Source: Clostridiales bacterium
GTDB lineage: Bacteria > Bacillota > Clostridia > Oscillospirales > CAG-382
DNA length: 9,939 bases
Reading direction: 5' to 3'
Assembly: GCA_003452915.1 (NCBI GenBank)
Contig: DMMZ01000026.1
Coordinates: forward strand, 78,037-87,975
Below, piece by piece: positions 1-6,331 of the stretch. Below the pieces are notes generated by a model. The model saw nothing but the letters and a program-made list of their open reading frames with translations, ran no database searches and had not been told where the DNA came from. The number at the start of each line of letters is the position of its first letter. Within the stretch, counting starts at the first letter, position 1. Position numbers and translations under genes: made by a program.

Positions 1-49
1 ACTTTTTTGAAGAATTTTTCTTACAGTTTCTTAAGAGAATTAATATTTT

Positions 50-901
50 TTATTTGCTTTTGCGTGATATGCTTAAAACAGATAAACCAAAGAATAGAAA
101 AGAAGTCGCCACAATAATAATTATACTTACATACCAAGGTATCGTATTACCTGACCAGCTTAGAGTAATTCCCATTTCCTTGTAGAAATCTGCTTTGATT
201 TCATCCGGTGCACCGTTAAAAGCTTCATTAAGAAAAGGTTCCATCATAATCTGTCTGAAGAGTGTTGCTGTATGTGAAACAGGGAAAACCTTAACAACAG
301 TTTGTACAGCATCAGGTAAAACACCGATAGGCATATATATTCCCGTTAAAAATCCGATGAATGTTCCGATTATAGAACTCGCTGTACCGAAAGCGTTCTG
401 ACTTTTCAAGAAGGAAACAATGAAAAAGAGTATTGCGGTGTTGGTAGCGGTCGAAAGAACTATCAAGCCTAATAATTTTGCTAAACTGTAAAAATCGGGA
501 ACAGCCGCACCGTTTGAAATCATATAAAGCTGCACTAAAACAAAGGTTAAAAGACTCATTATCAAACCAATCATGAATGCACCGATAATATATCCTGCGG
601 CAAGATGACTTCTTTTGATGGGCGAAGAATAAAAATCCTTTGAAATTTTCTTGTATCTGTCGTCAACCATAATTCCGAATGCACCCATAGTTGTTGTAAA
701 CGAGACAACAGCAAGCAATCCCGACATAATCCAGGCATCCATAATTACATCGGCATTTTCAAATTCCATACCCTGCGACCATGCATCGCCCAAAAATAAT
801 ATGTATATACCGATAATTATAAAAACGGCAAGAAGAGAGAAAAAAACCGAGGCTTTATCTCTGAAATACAACCGCATTGTTCTTTTTGCAAAAGTAAGCA
901 T
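50..901 (-). CDS. ABC-2 type transporter permease (DrrB-like)
   Basis: Integral membrane subunit of an ABC exporter, 283 residues. Hydrophobic segments are visible at about residues 18-38, 56-78, 99-127, 141-165, 173-196 and 255-277, giving the six-helix layout of ABC-2 permeases. The fifth segment carries the typical G-x-Y-x-P-x-x-x-L-P stretch (187-196), followed by an FP-x-S-H motif (206-210), as in DrrB/NodJ-like permeases. The ATG at 901 overlaps the TAA stop of the upstream ATPase by one base (TAATG), so the two are translationally coupled and form one transporter. The likely role is export of a drug, lipid or other hydrophobic compound; the substrate cannot be read from the sequence. 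The pair is the last in a five-gene same-strand block with a TetR gene, which favours a drug-efflux role. The 49 bases after the stop hold no convincing terminator. Confidence 0.92.
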   Translation of the reverse strand: MLTFAKRTMRLYFRDKASVFFSLLAVFIIIGIYILFLGDAWSQGMEFENADVIMDAWIMSGLLAVVSFTTTMGAFGIMVDDRYKKISKDFYSSPIKRSHLAAGYIIGAFMIGLIMSLLTFVLVQLYMISNGAAVPDFYSLAKLLGLIVLSTATNTAILFFIVSFLKSQNAFGTASSIIGTFIGFLTGIYMPIGVLPDAVQTVVKVFPVSHTATLFRQIMMEPFLNEAFNGAPDEIKADFYKEMGITLSWSGNTIPWYVSIIIIVATSFLFFGLSVLSISRKSK

Positions 902-1818
902 TATCTCATCTCCTTTCCGGTTATGCTGATAAAAGCGTCGTCCATTGTTCCGGTTAAAACCTCAAAGCCGGATATGTGTTCCTTGCATGCTTCTATAATA
1001 GGAATAGCATTAAGCGTACCCGGTAATTTAACGCTTATACGATTGGCAACCCTTTTATATTCATATCCTAAACTAATAAGTTTCTCTGTAACCGGTTTCT
1101 CATTATCACCTTTTACAGTCATTATAATACAGTCGGAGGAATACTTTTCTTTTAGTTCGGCTGGTGTTCCCTTAGCGGCAATAACACCATTGTCGATTAT
1201 TATAACATAATCGGCTTCAACCGCTTCTTCCATATAATGGGTAGTTAAAAAAACCGTCATACCTGTGTCTGCCTGTAACTTTTTTATTGTATCCCAAACA
1301 TTTTTTCTTGTCTGAGGGTCAAGACCGGTAGTCGGTTCATCCAAGAATAATATCTTTGGAGTGTTTACAAGAGCTCTTGCAATATCTGCTCTTCTTCTTT
1401 GCCCTCCGGAAAGTTTTCCGTATCTGCGATTAAGCAAATCGGTAACGCCAGCAGCTTCAGCTGCTATTTTAACAGCATCCTCAAGTGCTTTCCCTTTAAT
1501 TCCGTAAAGTGAACCTCTTGTCTCTATATTTTCCTTTACCGTTTGCAGGTTATCCAATAATCCATCCTGAAAGACTGCACCTATAACATGGCGAATTGCA
1601 TCATCCTCTTTACCAAGCTCATGTCCATCAACTAACGCGCTTCCGCTATCAGGCTTTAAAAAGGTACAAATCATATCAATTGTAGTTGATTTACCTGCAC
1701 CGTTCGGTCCTAAGAACGCAAACATCTTACCTTTTTCAACGTAGAAGCTGATACCATCTACAGCCTTTACACTGCCGTAATATTTTTTCAATTCCTTTAT
1801 CTCTATAATATGCTCCAT
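901..1818 (-). CDS. ABC transporter ATP-binding protein (DrrA-like)
   Basis: Cytoplasmic ATPase of an ABC exporter, 305 residues, paired with the downstream permease. All nucleotide-binding motifs are present: Walker A GPNGAGKST at 37-45, Q-loop glutamine at 84, signature LSGGQ at 136-140, Walker B ILFLDEP at 156-162, D-loop TGLD, and the switch histidine at 194 (TTHYMEEA). The run LSGGQRRRADIARALV and the TTHYMEEA switch region match the daunorubicin-resistance DrrA group. The roughly 80 residues after the ATPase core form the usual C-terminal extension of that group. The ATG at 1818 is preceded by GGAGG (1825-1829) at 6 bp spacing. The gene starts 74 bp after the TetR gene and has its own near-consensus promoter, so it can be transcribed separately from the first ABC pair as well as by read-through. 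Confidence 0.95.
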   Translation of the reverse strand: MEHIIEIKELKKYYGSVKAVDGISFYVEKGKMFAFLGPNGAGKSTTIDMICTFLKPDSGSALVDGHELGKEDDAIRHVIGAVFQDGLLDNLQTVKENIETRGSLYGIKGKALEDAVKIAAEAAGVTDLLNRRYGKLSGGQRRRADIARALVNTPKILFLDEPTTGLDPQTRKNVWDTIKKLQADTGMTVFLTTHYMEEAVEADYVIIIDNGVIAAKGTPAELKEKYSSDCIIMTVKGDNEKPVTEKLISLGYEYKRVANRISVKLPGTLNAIPIIEACKEHISGFEVLTGTMDDAFISITGKEMR

Positions 1819-1847
1819 AAAATTCCTCCAATATTTGCTATACTGTA

Positions 1848-1876
1848 TTTATAACATATTAGAATGTTTTTGGCAA
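1848..1876 (-). promoter_or_regulatory. sigma-A promoter for the second ABC exporter pair
   Basis: On the minus strand, -35 TTGCCA (1871-1876) and -10 TATAAA (1848-1853) are separated by exactly 17 bp. They lie in the gap between the TetR stop codon and the start of the DrrA-like ATPase. The predicted transcript start is near 1841, about 20 bases before the ATG, which leaves room for the GGAGG ribosome binding site. No copy of the TTGAC/GTCAA palindrome of the upstream operon is present here, so this promoter may be independent of the TetR protein. Confidence 0.6.
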
Positions 1877-1892
1877 CCTATAATTCTATAAA

Positions 1893-2495
1893 TTAATTGG
1901 AAATACCATAAAGAACCATCTTTATAAGCTCTATATAATCTTTTTTTATCGTTTCAAGCAACATATTATCCATAGAATTACTTTTAGTTATCAAAGCGGA
2001 ATGTTTTTTCTCGATAATACCTGATACGGCAAGGATTAATTGAAGCGCATTTTCTTTTAAGACACCTTCTTTTAAATCTAACTTGTCAATCAGTTCATTT
2101 ATTTTAGCAGCACCAATAGTGGTTAATTCTGCATATCTTTTTTTAAGATGCTCCTTAACATCCTCAGGCGTATTGAAAAAAGCCTGGGTCAGTAAGTTGT
2201 AATGCAATGGATTTACGGTGAAAAATTCCCATTTAACCTGTGAATACCATAACATAGCTTTCAAAAAGTCCATGTTATCAACATTAATGTCCTTGATGCT
2301 ATTAGCAGTATCTTCAATGCATTTTTCGATAACCAAAATATAAAGGCTCTTCTTTGAACCAAAATAATGAAACAATAACCCTTTTGATACACCTGCCTGC
2401 TCACAAATCGTGTTTGTATTAGCTTTTTCATACCCATGCTTTGAAAATTCTACCATACAGGCATTGATAATTTCCTGCTTTTTAGATTTATCCAT
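1893..2495 (-). CDS. TetR/AcrR family transcriptional regulator
   Basis: DNA-binding repressor of 200 residues, the usual TetR length. The N-terminal helix-turn-helix is clear: residues 7-52 contain the family pattern with the turn and recognition helix ICEQAGVSKGLLFHYFGSKK, followed by SLY. The C-terminal two thirds is a helical, family-variable ligand-binding and dimerisation domain. The ATG at 2495 overlaps the TAA stop of the preceding permease by one base, so the regulator is co-translated with the exporter it probably controls. Two palindromes with the core TTGACY-N4-RGTCAA flank the -10 box of the operon promoter at 4307-4365 and are the likely binding sites, giving autoregulation and induction when a ligand binds. 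Ligand and target set are inferred; the fold assignment is secure. Confidence 0.93.
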   Translation of the reverse strand: MDKSKKQEIINACMVEFSKHGYEKANTNTICEQAGVSKGLLFHYFGSKKSLYILVIEKCIEDTANSIKDINVDNMDFLKAMLWYSQVKWEFFTVNPLHYNLLTQAFFNTPEDVKEHLKKRYAELTTIGAAKINELIDKLDLKEGVLKENALQLILAVSGIIEKKHSALITKSNSMDNMLLETIKKDYIELIKMVLYGISN

Positions 2496-3322
2496 TATAT
2501 CTTTAAATCCTTTTTGTTATATAACACAAAGGAAAACGATATGCAAACAACAATTATTAATATTCCAAGAACAATATTTATAGTATCGAAACCATTTTTA
2601 AGCATATCTAGCGGCATTCCATAATCAATAGGAGATAAATATTTCAAATTATCTGCAAGAGCTACCTTATCGGATACTGTCTTCGAGAACATTCCCAATA
2701 TATATGTTCCGAACACAATACCTATACTGATAGGTGTTGCTTGCTTTGCACTTTTGATGACAGTTGATATAAGAAAACCTATTGAAAGAAAAATCAGTCC
2801 TGAAAACATTACACCGCTCAAAATAATTTTTGTATCAGTAATTATCTTAATAAAATCAGTATTTTCGGGTTTAAACATCAAAAATATAACAGATGATACG
2901 ACTGCTATTGCAGCAATAAATATAAAGAAGCTGCTAATTGAAGATAACAGCTTGTATAGTGTTATCTGAATTCTTGTAACAGGCTGTGCATATAAATATT
3001 CAATTGTTCCGTCAGTCTCTTCTTTTATCAGGGTATTAGCACCCAATATGGAAGCATATATTGCCCCTGCCAAAACTACGTATTGAAGAACATAAGCATA
3101 ATATTGCATCATATCCGTAAAATCAGGTATATCAGCTATTCCCATAGCTTTTAAAATACTTTCAGGTATTGCTGACATTTTTGTGTTTATCAGATCTTTC
3201 ATTTCGTCACCCGACATACTGGGATAAAAAGCCATAAATAGAACCAATATAAAAGCAACTATACAGCTCCACAAAATAAGACTTTTAAAGGTAGATTTAA
3301 ATTCAAGTTTAAAAATATTCAT
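2495..3322 (-). CDS. ABC-2 type transporter permease
   Basis: Membrane subunit of an ABC exporter, 275 residues from the chosen start. Hydrophobic segments lie at about 14-33, 76-97, 126-150, 167-189, 197-212 and 249-268. Between segments two and three is the motif KEETDGTIEYLYAQPVTR (100-117), characteristic of ABC-2 permeases related to those of bacitracin and lantibiotic-type exporters. I chose the ATG at 3322 because it follows GGAAAGGAA at about 10 bp spacing and gives a normal MNIFKLEFKS start. The reading frame stays open upstream to 3448, but that extension would run through a structured spacer and into the ATPase gene, and it has no membrane-protein character. The stop overlaps the TetR start. 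Its partner is the ATPase at 3408-4286. Substrate unknown. Confidence 0.9.
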   Translation of the reverse strand: MNIFKLEFKSTFKSLILWSCIVAFILVLFMAFYPSMSGDEMKDLINTKMSAIPESILKAMGIADIPDFTDMMQYYAYVLQYVVLAGAIYASILGANTLIKEETDGTIEYLYAQPVTRIQITLYKLLSSISSFFIFIAAIAVVSSVIFLMFKPENTDFIKIITDTKIILSGVMFSGLIFLSIGFLISTVIKSAKQATPISIGIVFGTYILGMFSKTVSDKVALADNLKYLSPIDYGMPLDMLKNGFDTINIVLGILIIVVCISFSFVLYNKKDLKI

Positions 3323-3343
3323 AAGTTTACTATTCCTTTCCTC

Positions 3344-3413
3344 GGCACTTATGCCAGCAGTGGGAGTTGTGCCGGAACGGCACAAAACCGTGTTTGAAAA
3401 TTTATTTTCAAAC
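3344..3413 (-). repeat. Structured intercistronic spacer with three inverted repeats
   Basis: The spacer between the first ATPase and its permease holds three perfect inverted repeats in about 70 bp. One is a 10-bp-arm palindrome (3392-3401 with 3404-3413, 2-base centre) that overlaps the ATPase stop codon. The second is GC-rich with 8-bp arms TTGTGCCG/CGGCACAA (3367-3374 and 3378-3385, 3-base loop). The third is a short GGCA-TAAG-TGCC hairpin just before the permease ribosome binding site. None is followed by a U-run, so a terminator is unlikely. Such hairpins could stabilise the ATPase mRNA end or adjust the ATPase-to-permease ratio; that role is inference. Confidence 0.55.
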
Positions 3414-4286
3414 TTCCTTTTCATAGTATGACATGAATTTGCTTTCAAGGCTCATATTGTCGATTGTAATATCTTCAATATCAAATTTACTGATGATATC
3501 AAGCATCTTATTCAATTTACCATCATAAGTAAATACTTTCTTCTTATTTGTAGATTCTATAACATTTACACCAATATTTTTCATTACAGTTAAATCAAGA
3601 TTATCTGATACAACAGTAAAAATTTTGCTGCGTTTTAATTCCTTCGTCAAATCTTGAATTTCTATAATTTTTCCTTCTTTGATAAAAGCAGCTTTGGTGC
3701 AATGCTCCTGAACCTCGGTAAGGTTATGACTAGACAAAAATATTGTTGCTCCGTTTTTATTTCTATCCTTTAAAACGTCAAATAGGCGTTTTTGCATCAA
3801 CGGATCAAGTCCGTTTGTCGGCTCATCCATAATAATAAGCTCGGGTTCATGCACCAATGCGGTAGCTATTGCTACCTTCTTTTTATTTCCTGTGGAAAGC
3901 TCGGACATTTTTTTGTTTTTCTCGATTTCAAAAACCGAACATAATTTTTCTATATCCTGCTCTGAGCCTTTTTTATGAAAAGCAATAGTTGTTTTTATAA
4001 GCTCTATCGCACTCATGTTTTCATAAAATCTAACATCGCTTGGGACATAACCGATGTTTTCCTTTATTTTTACACTGTTTGTAACAATATCCAGTCCAAA
4101 AATTTTTCCCTCTCCGCTTGTCGGAAAAATAAGGTTCAGTAATAATTTTATCGTTGTTGACTTTCCCGCGCCGTTTGGACCTATAAATCCGTAAATTTCA
4201 CCTTTCTCAACATCTAAACTTACTTTATCAATACCTCGATTTCCATTATAGGTTTTTGTAAGCTGATTGATTGCTATAACACTCAA
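3408..4286 (-). CDS. ABC transporter ATP-binding protein (variant signature), TTG start
   Basis: Cytoplasmic ATPase of 292 residues, partner of the downstream ABC-2 permease. Numbered from the TTG start, Walker A GPNGAGKST is at 36-44, the signature is LSTGN (130-134) instead of LSGGQ, Walker B LIIMDEP is at 150-156, the D-loop is NGLD, and the switch histidine is at 187 (SSHNLTE). The usual Q-loop glutamine is absent: the region reads IGYVPSDVRFYENM. I chose TTG at 4286 because GGAGGTG (4294-4300) sits 7 bp upstream and the promoter -10 box is at 4329-4334. The in-frame ATG at 4337 lies upstream of the -10 box and could not be in the main transcript. First gene of the ATPase-permease-TetR operon, hence probably induced by the exported compound. 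Confidence 0.93.
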   Translation of the reverse strand: MSVIAINQLTKTYNGNRGIDKVSLDVEKGEIYGFIGPNGAGKSTTIKLLLNLIFPTSGEGKIFGLDIVTNSVKIKENIGYVPSDVRFYENMSAIELIKTTIAFHKKGSEQDIEKLCSVFEIEKNKKMSELSTGNKKKVAIATALVHEPELIIMDEPTNGLDPLMQKRLFDVLKDRNKNGATIFLSSHNLTEVQEHCTKAAFIKEGKIIEIQDLTKELKRSKIFTVVSDNLDLTVMKNIGVNVIESTNKKKVFTYDGKLNKMLDIISKFDIEDITIDNMSLESKFMSYYEKEV

Positions 4287-4306
4287 TTTTATACACCTCC
4301 ATAGTA

Positions 4307-4326
4307 TGTTGACCAATCGGTCAACA
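4307..4326. promoter_or_regulatory. Putative TetR operator O2 (downstream of -10)
   Basis: Inverted repeat TGTTGACC-AATC-GGTCAACA: 8-bp perfect arms (4307-4314 and 4319-4326) around a 4-base centre. It covers the predicted transcription start of the ABC/TetR operon, where bound repressor would block initiation. Size and symmetry are typical of TetR-family operators. The core TTGACC-N4-GGTCAA matches the second palindrome 33 bp away. Assignment to the TetR protein encoded in the same operon is inference. Confidence 0.72.
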
Positions 4327-4328
4327 AC

Positions 4329-4357
4329 AATATACACCCTATTGACTGGAAAGTCAA
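4329..4357 (-). promoter_or_regulatory. Sigma-A promoter of the ABC-TetR operon
   Basis: On the minus strand, -35 TTGACT (4352-4357) and -10 TATATT (4329-4334) are separated by 17 bp, each box one base from consensus. Initiation is expected near 4322, giving a leader of about 35 bases before the TTG start codon. The -35 box lies inside operator O1 and the start site inside operator O2, so promoter occupancy and repressor binding should be mutually exclusive. Confidence 0.75.
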
Positions 4358-4365
4358 TAGGGTGT
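4334..4365. promoter_or_regulatory. Putative TetR operator O1 within a long palindrome, possibly also the radical SAM gene terminator
   Basis: Perfect inverted repeat with 14-bp arms (4334-4347 and 4352-4365) around GGAA. Its centre, TTGACT-GGAA-AGTCAA (4342-4357), shares the core TTGACY-N4-RGTCAA with O2 and contains the -35 box of the operon promoter. The palindrome also begins 21 bases after the radical SAM stop codon. Transcribed on the minus strand it would give a 14-bp hairpin followed by the U-rich but interrupted AUAUUGUUGUUG, so it may serve as a weak terminator for that gene. Confidence 0.65.
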
Positions 4366-4386
4366 TGAAGGTTTTTATATAATTTT

Positions 4387-5475
4387 TTATTGTGAAATTA
4401 ATTCTTTAATTATATCTTCCTTTTCAAAGAGGCTGCAGCCGCCTTTATGCTCTTCTTCGGTCAGGTTTATTTCAATAATTTTCTTGAACAAGGGGGAACG
4501 TAAAGCCGTCATTAAACTTCCATGTTTTACATTACAATCGGAATAAGGCGAAAACGGACAGGCTTCTGCAGAGCCATCGGAATTGATATGGAAGAAACCT
4601 CTACCTGCCGCAAGACATCCACCCATATATTTTTCATCTCCCGGGAAAGATAAAAACAGAATGTTCTTAAAAGCCAATCTCAATTTATCCTGTTTTTCTT
4701 CAAGAATAATGCGGTCATTATCGTCAAAAGCGAGCTGCTCGGTTGATCTATCAACAGGAACATATTCGATAAATAACACTACCTTACAGCCAAGTGTTTT
4801 AATATTTTTTATAAAATTGATATCAGAGACCTCATTCAGATTTTGTTTAGATACAGTTATCGAAACACCATATATCAGCTTTTTCTTCTTCATTTTCACA
4901 AGAGAACTTATTAATTTTTGGTATGTGCCATTCCCTCTCCTATCATCAGTTGTAGCTTCATTACCCTCCAAGCTGACAATAGGTATCAAATTTCTGTTTT
5001 TTTCAAAGAATTTAATATATTCGTCATCGAGCAGAGTTCCGTTAGTAAAGACAGGGAAAACCATCTCCTTAACATTAGCAGCCGCTATAAGTACATCCTT
5101 ACGTAAAAGTGGTTCACCACCTGCTAAAAGATTAAATGAAATACCGATTTTATTCGCTTCTTTAAAGATTTCTTCCCACTCGTTAGCAGAAAGCATAGCT
5201 TTCGTGCCGCTGTTATCACAGATTTTATTCGCTCTCGCGTAACAGCCCTTGCAAAAAAGATTGCAGTTTTGCGTTATACTGGATATCAAAAAGGATGGTA
5301 TATGTATATTTTTATTTTCGCTTTCTTCTCTTATACGGCTTGATTTTTTAAAGGATTTTTTTATTTTAAGTAAAAACGATAATTCCTTAAAATTAAAAAT
5401 TGATCCCTTTAGAATTTTTTTAACTATGTTTCTTGTACCTTCGTTCAGGTACTTTGTAAGTGTAGCAGAATTCAT
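4387..5475 (-). CDS. Radical SAM protein with C-terminal SPASM-like cysteine region
   Basis: Iron-sulfur enzyme of 362 residues that cleaves S-adenosylmethionine to start a radical reaction. The 4Fe-4S/SAM motif CX3CX2C is at C71, C75 and C78 (CNLFCKGCYA), in a core beginning near residue 60. The SAM-binding GGEP is at 119-122, and FTNGT (143-147) and SLEG (168-171) follow as in the radical SAM barrel. The C-terminal part has further cysteines at 287, 306, 314 and 347 with GGCLAAGRGFFHINSDG and CPFSPYSDC around them, which suggests an auxiliary cluster of the SPASM/twitch type. The first 58 residues are basic and partner-less. The whole resembles a conserved clostridial and archaeal group of unassigned function. 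AAGAGGT precedes the ATG at about 11 bp. No precursor peptide is visible beside it. Its promoter is not clear; co-transcription with the lysozyme gene 60 bp upstream is possible. Reaction and substrate unknown. Confidence 0.88.
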   Translation of the reverse strand: MNSATLTKYLNEGTRNIVKKILKGSIFNFKELSFLLKIKKSFKKSSRIREESENKNIHIPSFLISSITQNCNLFCKGCYARANKICDNSGTKAMLSANEWEEIFKEANKIGISFNLLAGGEPLLRKDVLIAAANVKEMVFPVFTNGTLLDDEYIKFFEKNRNLIPIVSLEGNEATTDDRRGNGTYQKLISSLVKMKKKKLIYGVSITVSKQNLNEVSDINFIKNIKTLGCKVVLFIEYVPVDRSTEQLAFDDNDRIILEEKQDKLRLAFKNILFLSFPGDEKYMGGCLAAGRGFFHINSDGSAEACPFSPYSDCNVKHGSLMTALRSPLFKKIIEINLTEEEHKGGCSLFEKEDIIKELISQ

Positions 5476-5535
5476 ATAAATGTAAAACCTCTTTAATATA
5501 TATTGTAATTACTAATTTTCACGGGTAATTTATTG

Positions 5536-6264
5536 TTATCTGCCATAATTGTCAAATTCTTCTTTTGATCCATAAAATACATTCATGTCTATAAACATTT
5601 CTTCACCATTATAACCATCCAGCTTTTCGCGGTTTGTATATTGCCAGAAGGTCCATTTTCGTCCATCATCAAGCAAAGGCGAAAAATAAACATCCCTTAT
5701 CCATATATCATAATCCTGATATGAAGAGCTTATAAACATCTTGTATGATTTTTCTGTGGCGTAAATAATCGGTTTTATTCCGTAATGCTCTTCCAGCTTT
5801 TCCAATAATACCGTTAATTCGCTCTGAACTTTCTCTTTGCTTGGTGGATTTTTTTCATAATTACCGTAAAATTCGATATCCACAAAAGACGGCAGCATAT
5901 TATTTGTTTTCTGTACTACCGAGATAAAATGTTTTGCCTGGTTAGCACCACTGCTTTCAAAGCTGAAAAAGTGATATGCCCCTATTCGCAAATTTGTTTT
6001 ATTCGCATTACTATAATTGTCCTCGAAAAAAGGATCAATGTAGCTGCTACCCTCGGTTGCTTTTATAAATGCAAAATCAATATCCTGTTTTGTCAGCACA
6101 TTCCAATCAATCTTGCCTTGATAAGAAGAAACGTCAACTCCTCTGACAGGATATTCATCACTAGACGGATTATTTAACAATATTACACTATTGTATAATA
6201 ATATAACAAGTACAATACCACCTAGTAATAAAAAAGCGAAAATAAGTAGTATTATTTTTTTCAT
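5536..6264 (-). CDS. Membrane-anchored GH25 lysozyme (N-acetylmuramidase)
   Basis: Peptidoglycan hydrolase of glycoside hydrolase family 25, 242 residues, predicted to cut the beta-1,4 bond between N-acetylmuramic acid and N-acetylglucosamine outside the cell. A lysine-started hydrophobic stretch at residues 3-24 with no obvious signal peptidase site suggests an N-terminal membrane anchor. The catalytic domain covers about 40-235. GVDVSSYQG (42-50) supplies the conserved Asp44, KATEG is at 68-72, and VDIE (128-131) supplies Asp129 and the catalytic Glu131. WQY (207-209) and the late aspartate in FIDMNVF (226) are also family features. No cell-wall-binding repeats are present. The ATG at 6264 follows AAGGAGA (6274-6280) at 9 bp. 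It is 67 bp after the lipoprotein gene and 60 bp before the radical SAM gene, so the three may share a transcript. The role could be wall turnover; a phage origin is unlikely, as no phage genes surround it. Confidence 0.92.
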   Translation of the reverse strand: MKKIILLIFAFLLLGGIVLVILLYNSVILLNNPSSDEYPVRGVDVSSYQGKIDWNVLTKQDIDFAFIKATEGSSYIDPFFEDNYSNANKTNLRIGAYHFFSFESSGANQAKHFISVVQKTNNMLPSFVDIEFYGNYEKNPPSKEKVQSELTVLLEKLEEHYGIKPIIYATEKSYKMFISSSYQDYDIWIRDVYFSPLLDDGRKWTFWQYTNREKLDGYNGEEMFIDMNVFYGSKEEFDNYGR

Positions 6265-6331
6265 ATAACTTAATCTCCTTATATTCGCAATAAATAAATC
6301 TGAGAATACTATAACATAATTTTAATCAAAA

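Noticed and set aside
1..49. Terminator after the last ABC permease
   Set aside because: Only short imperfect pairing and no clear stem followed by a U-run on the minus strand within the available sequence.
3323..3448. Upstream in-frame extension of the first permease to an ATG at 3448
   Set aside because: It would overlap the ATPase 3' end by 41 bases and translate through the hairpin spacer, giving a cysteine- and basic-rich segment unlike permease N-termini. The ATG at 3322 has a good ribosome binding site.
4583..5242. 219-codon plus-strand open frame
   Set aside because: Antisense to the radical SAM gene, whose motifs are intact and in frame; low-complexity Ser/Phe/Ile-rich translation with no family character.
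5536..6264. GH25 gene as a prophage endolysin
   Set aside because: No holin, tail or other phage genes adjoin it, and it has an N-terminal membrane anchor with no wall-binding repeats.
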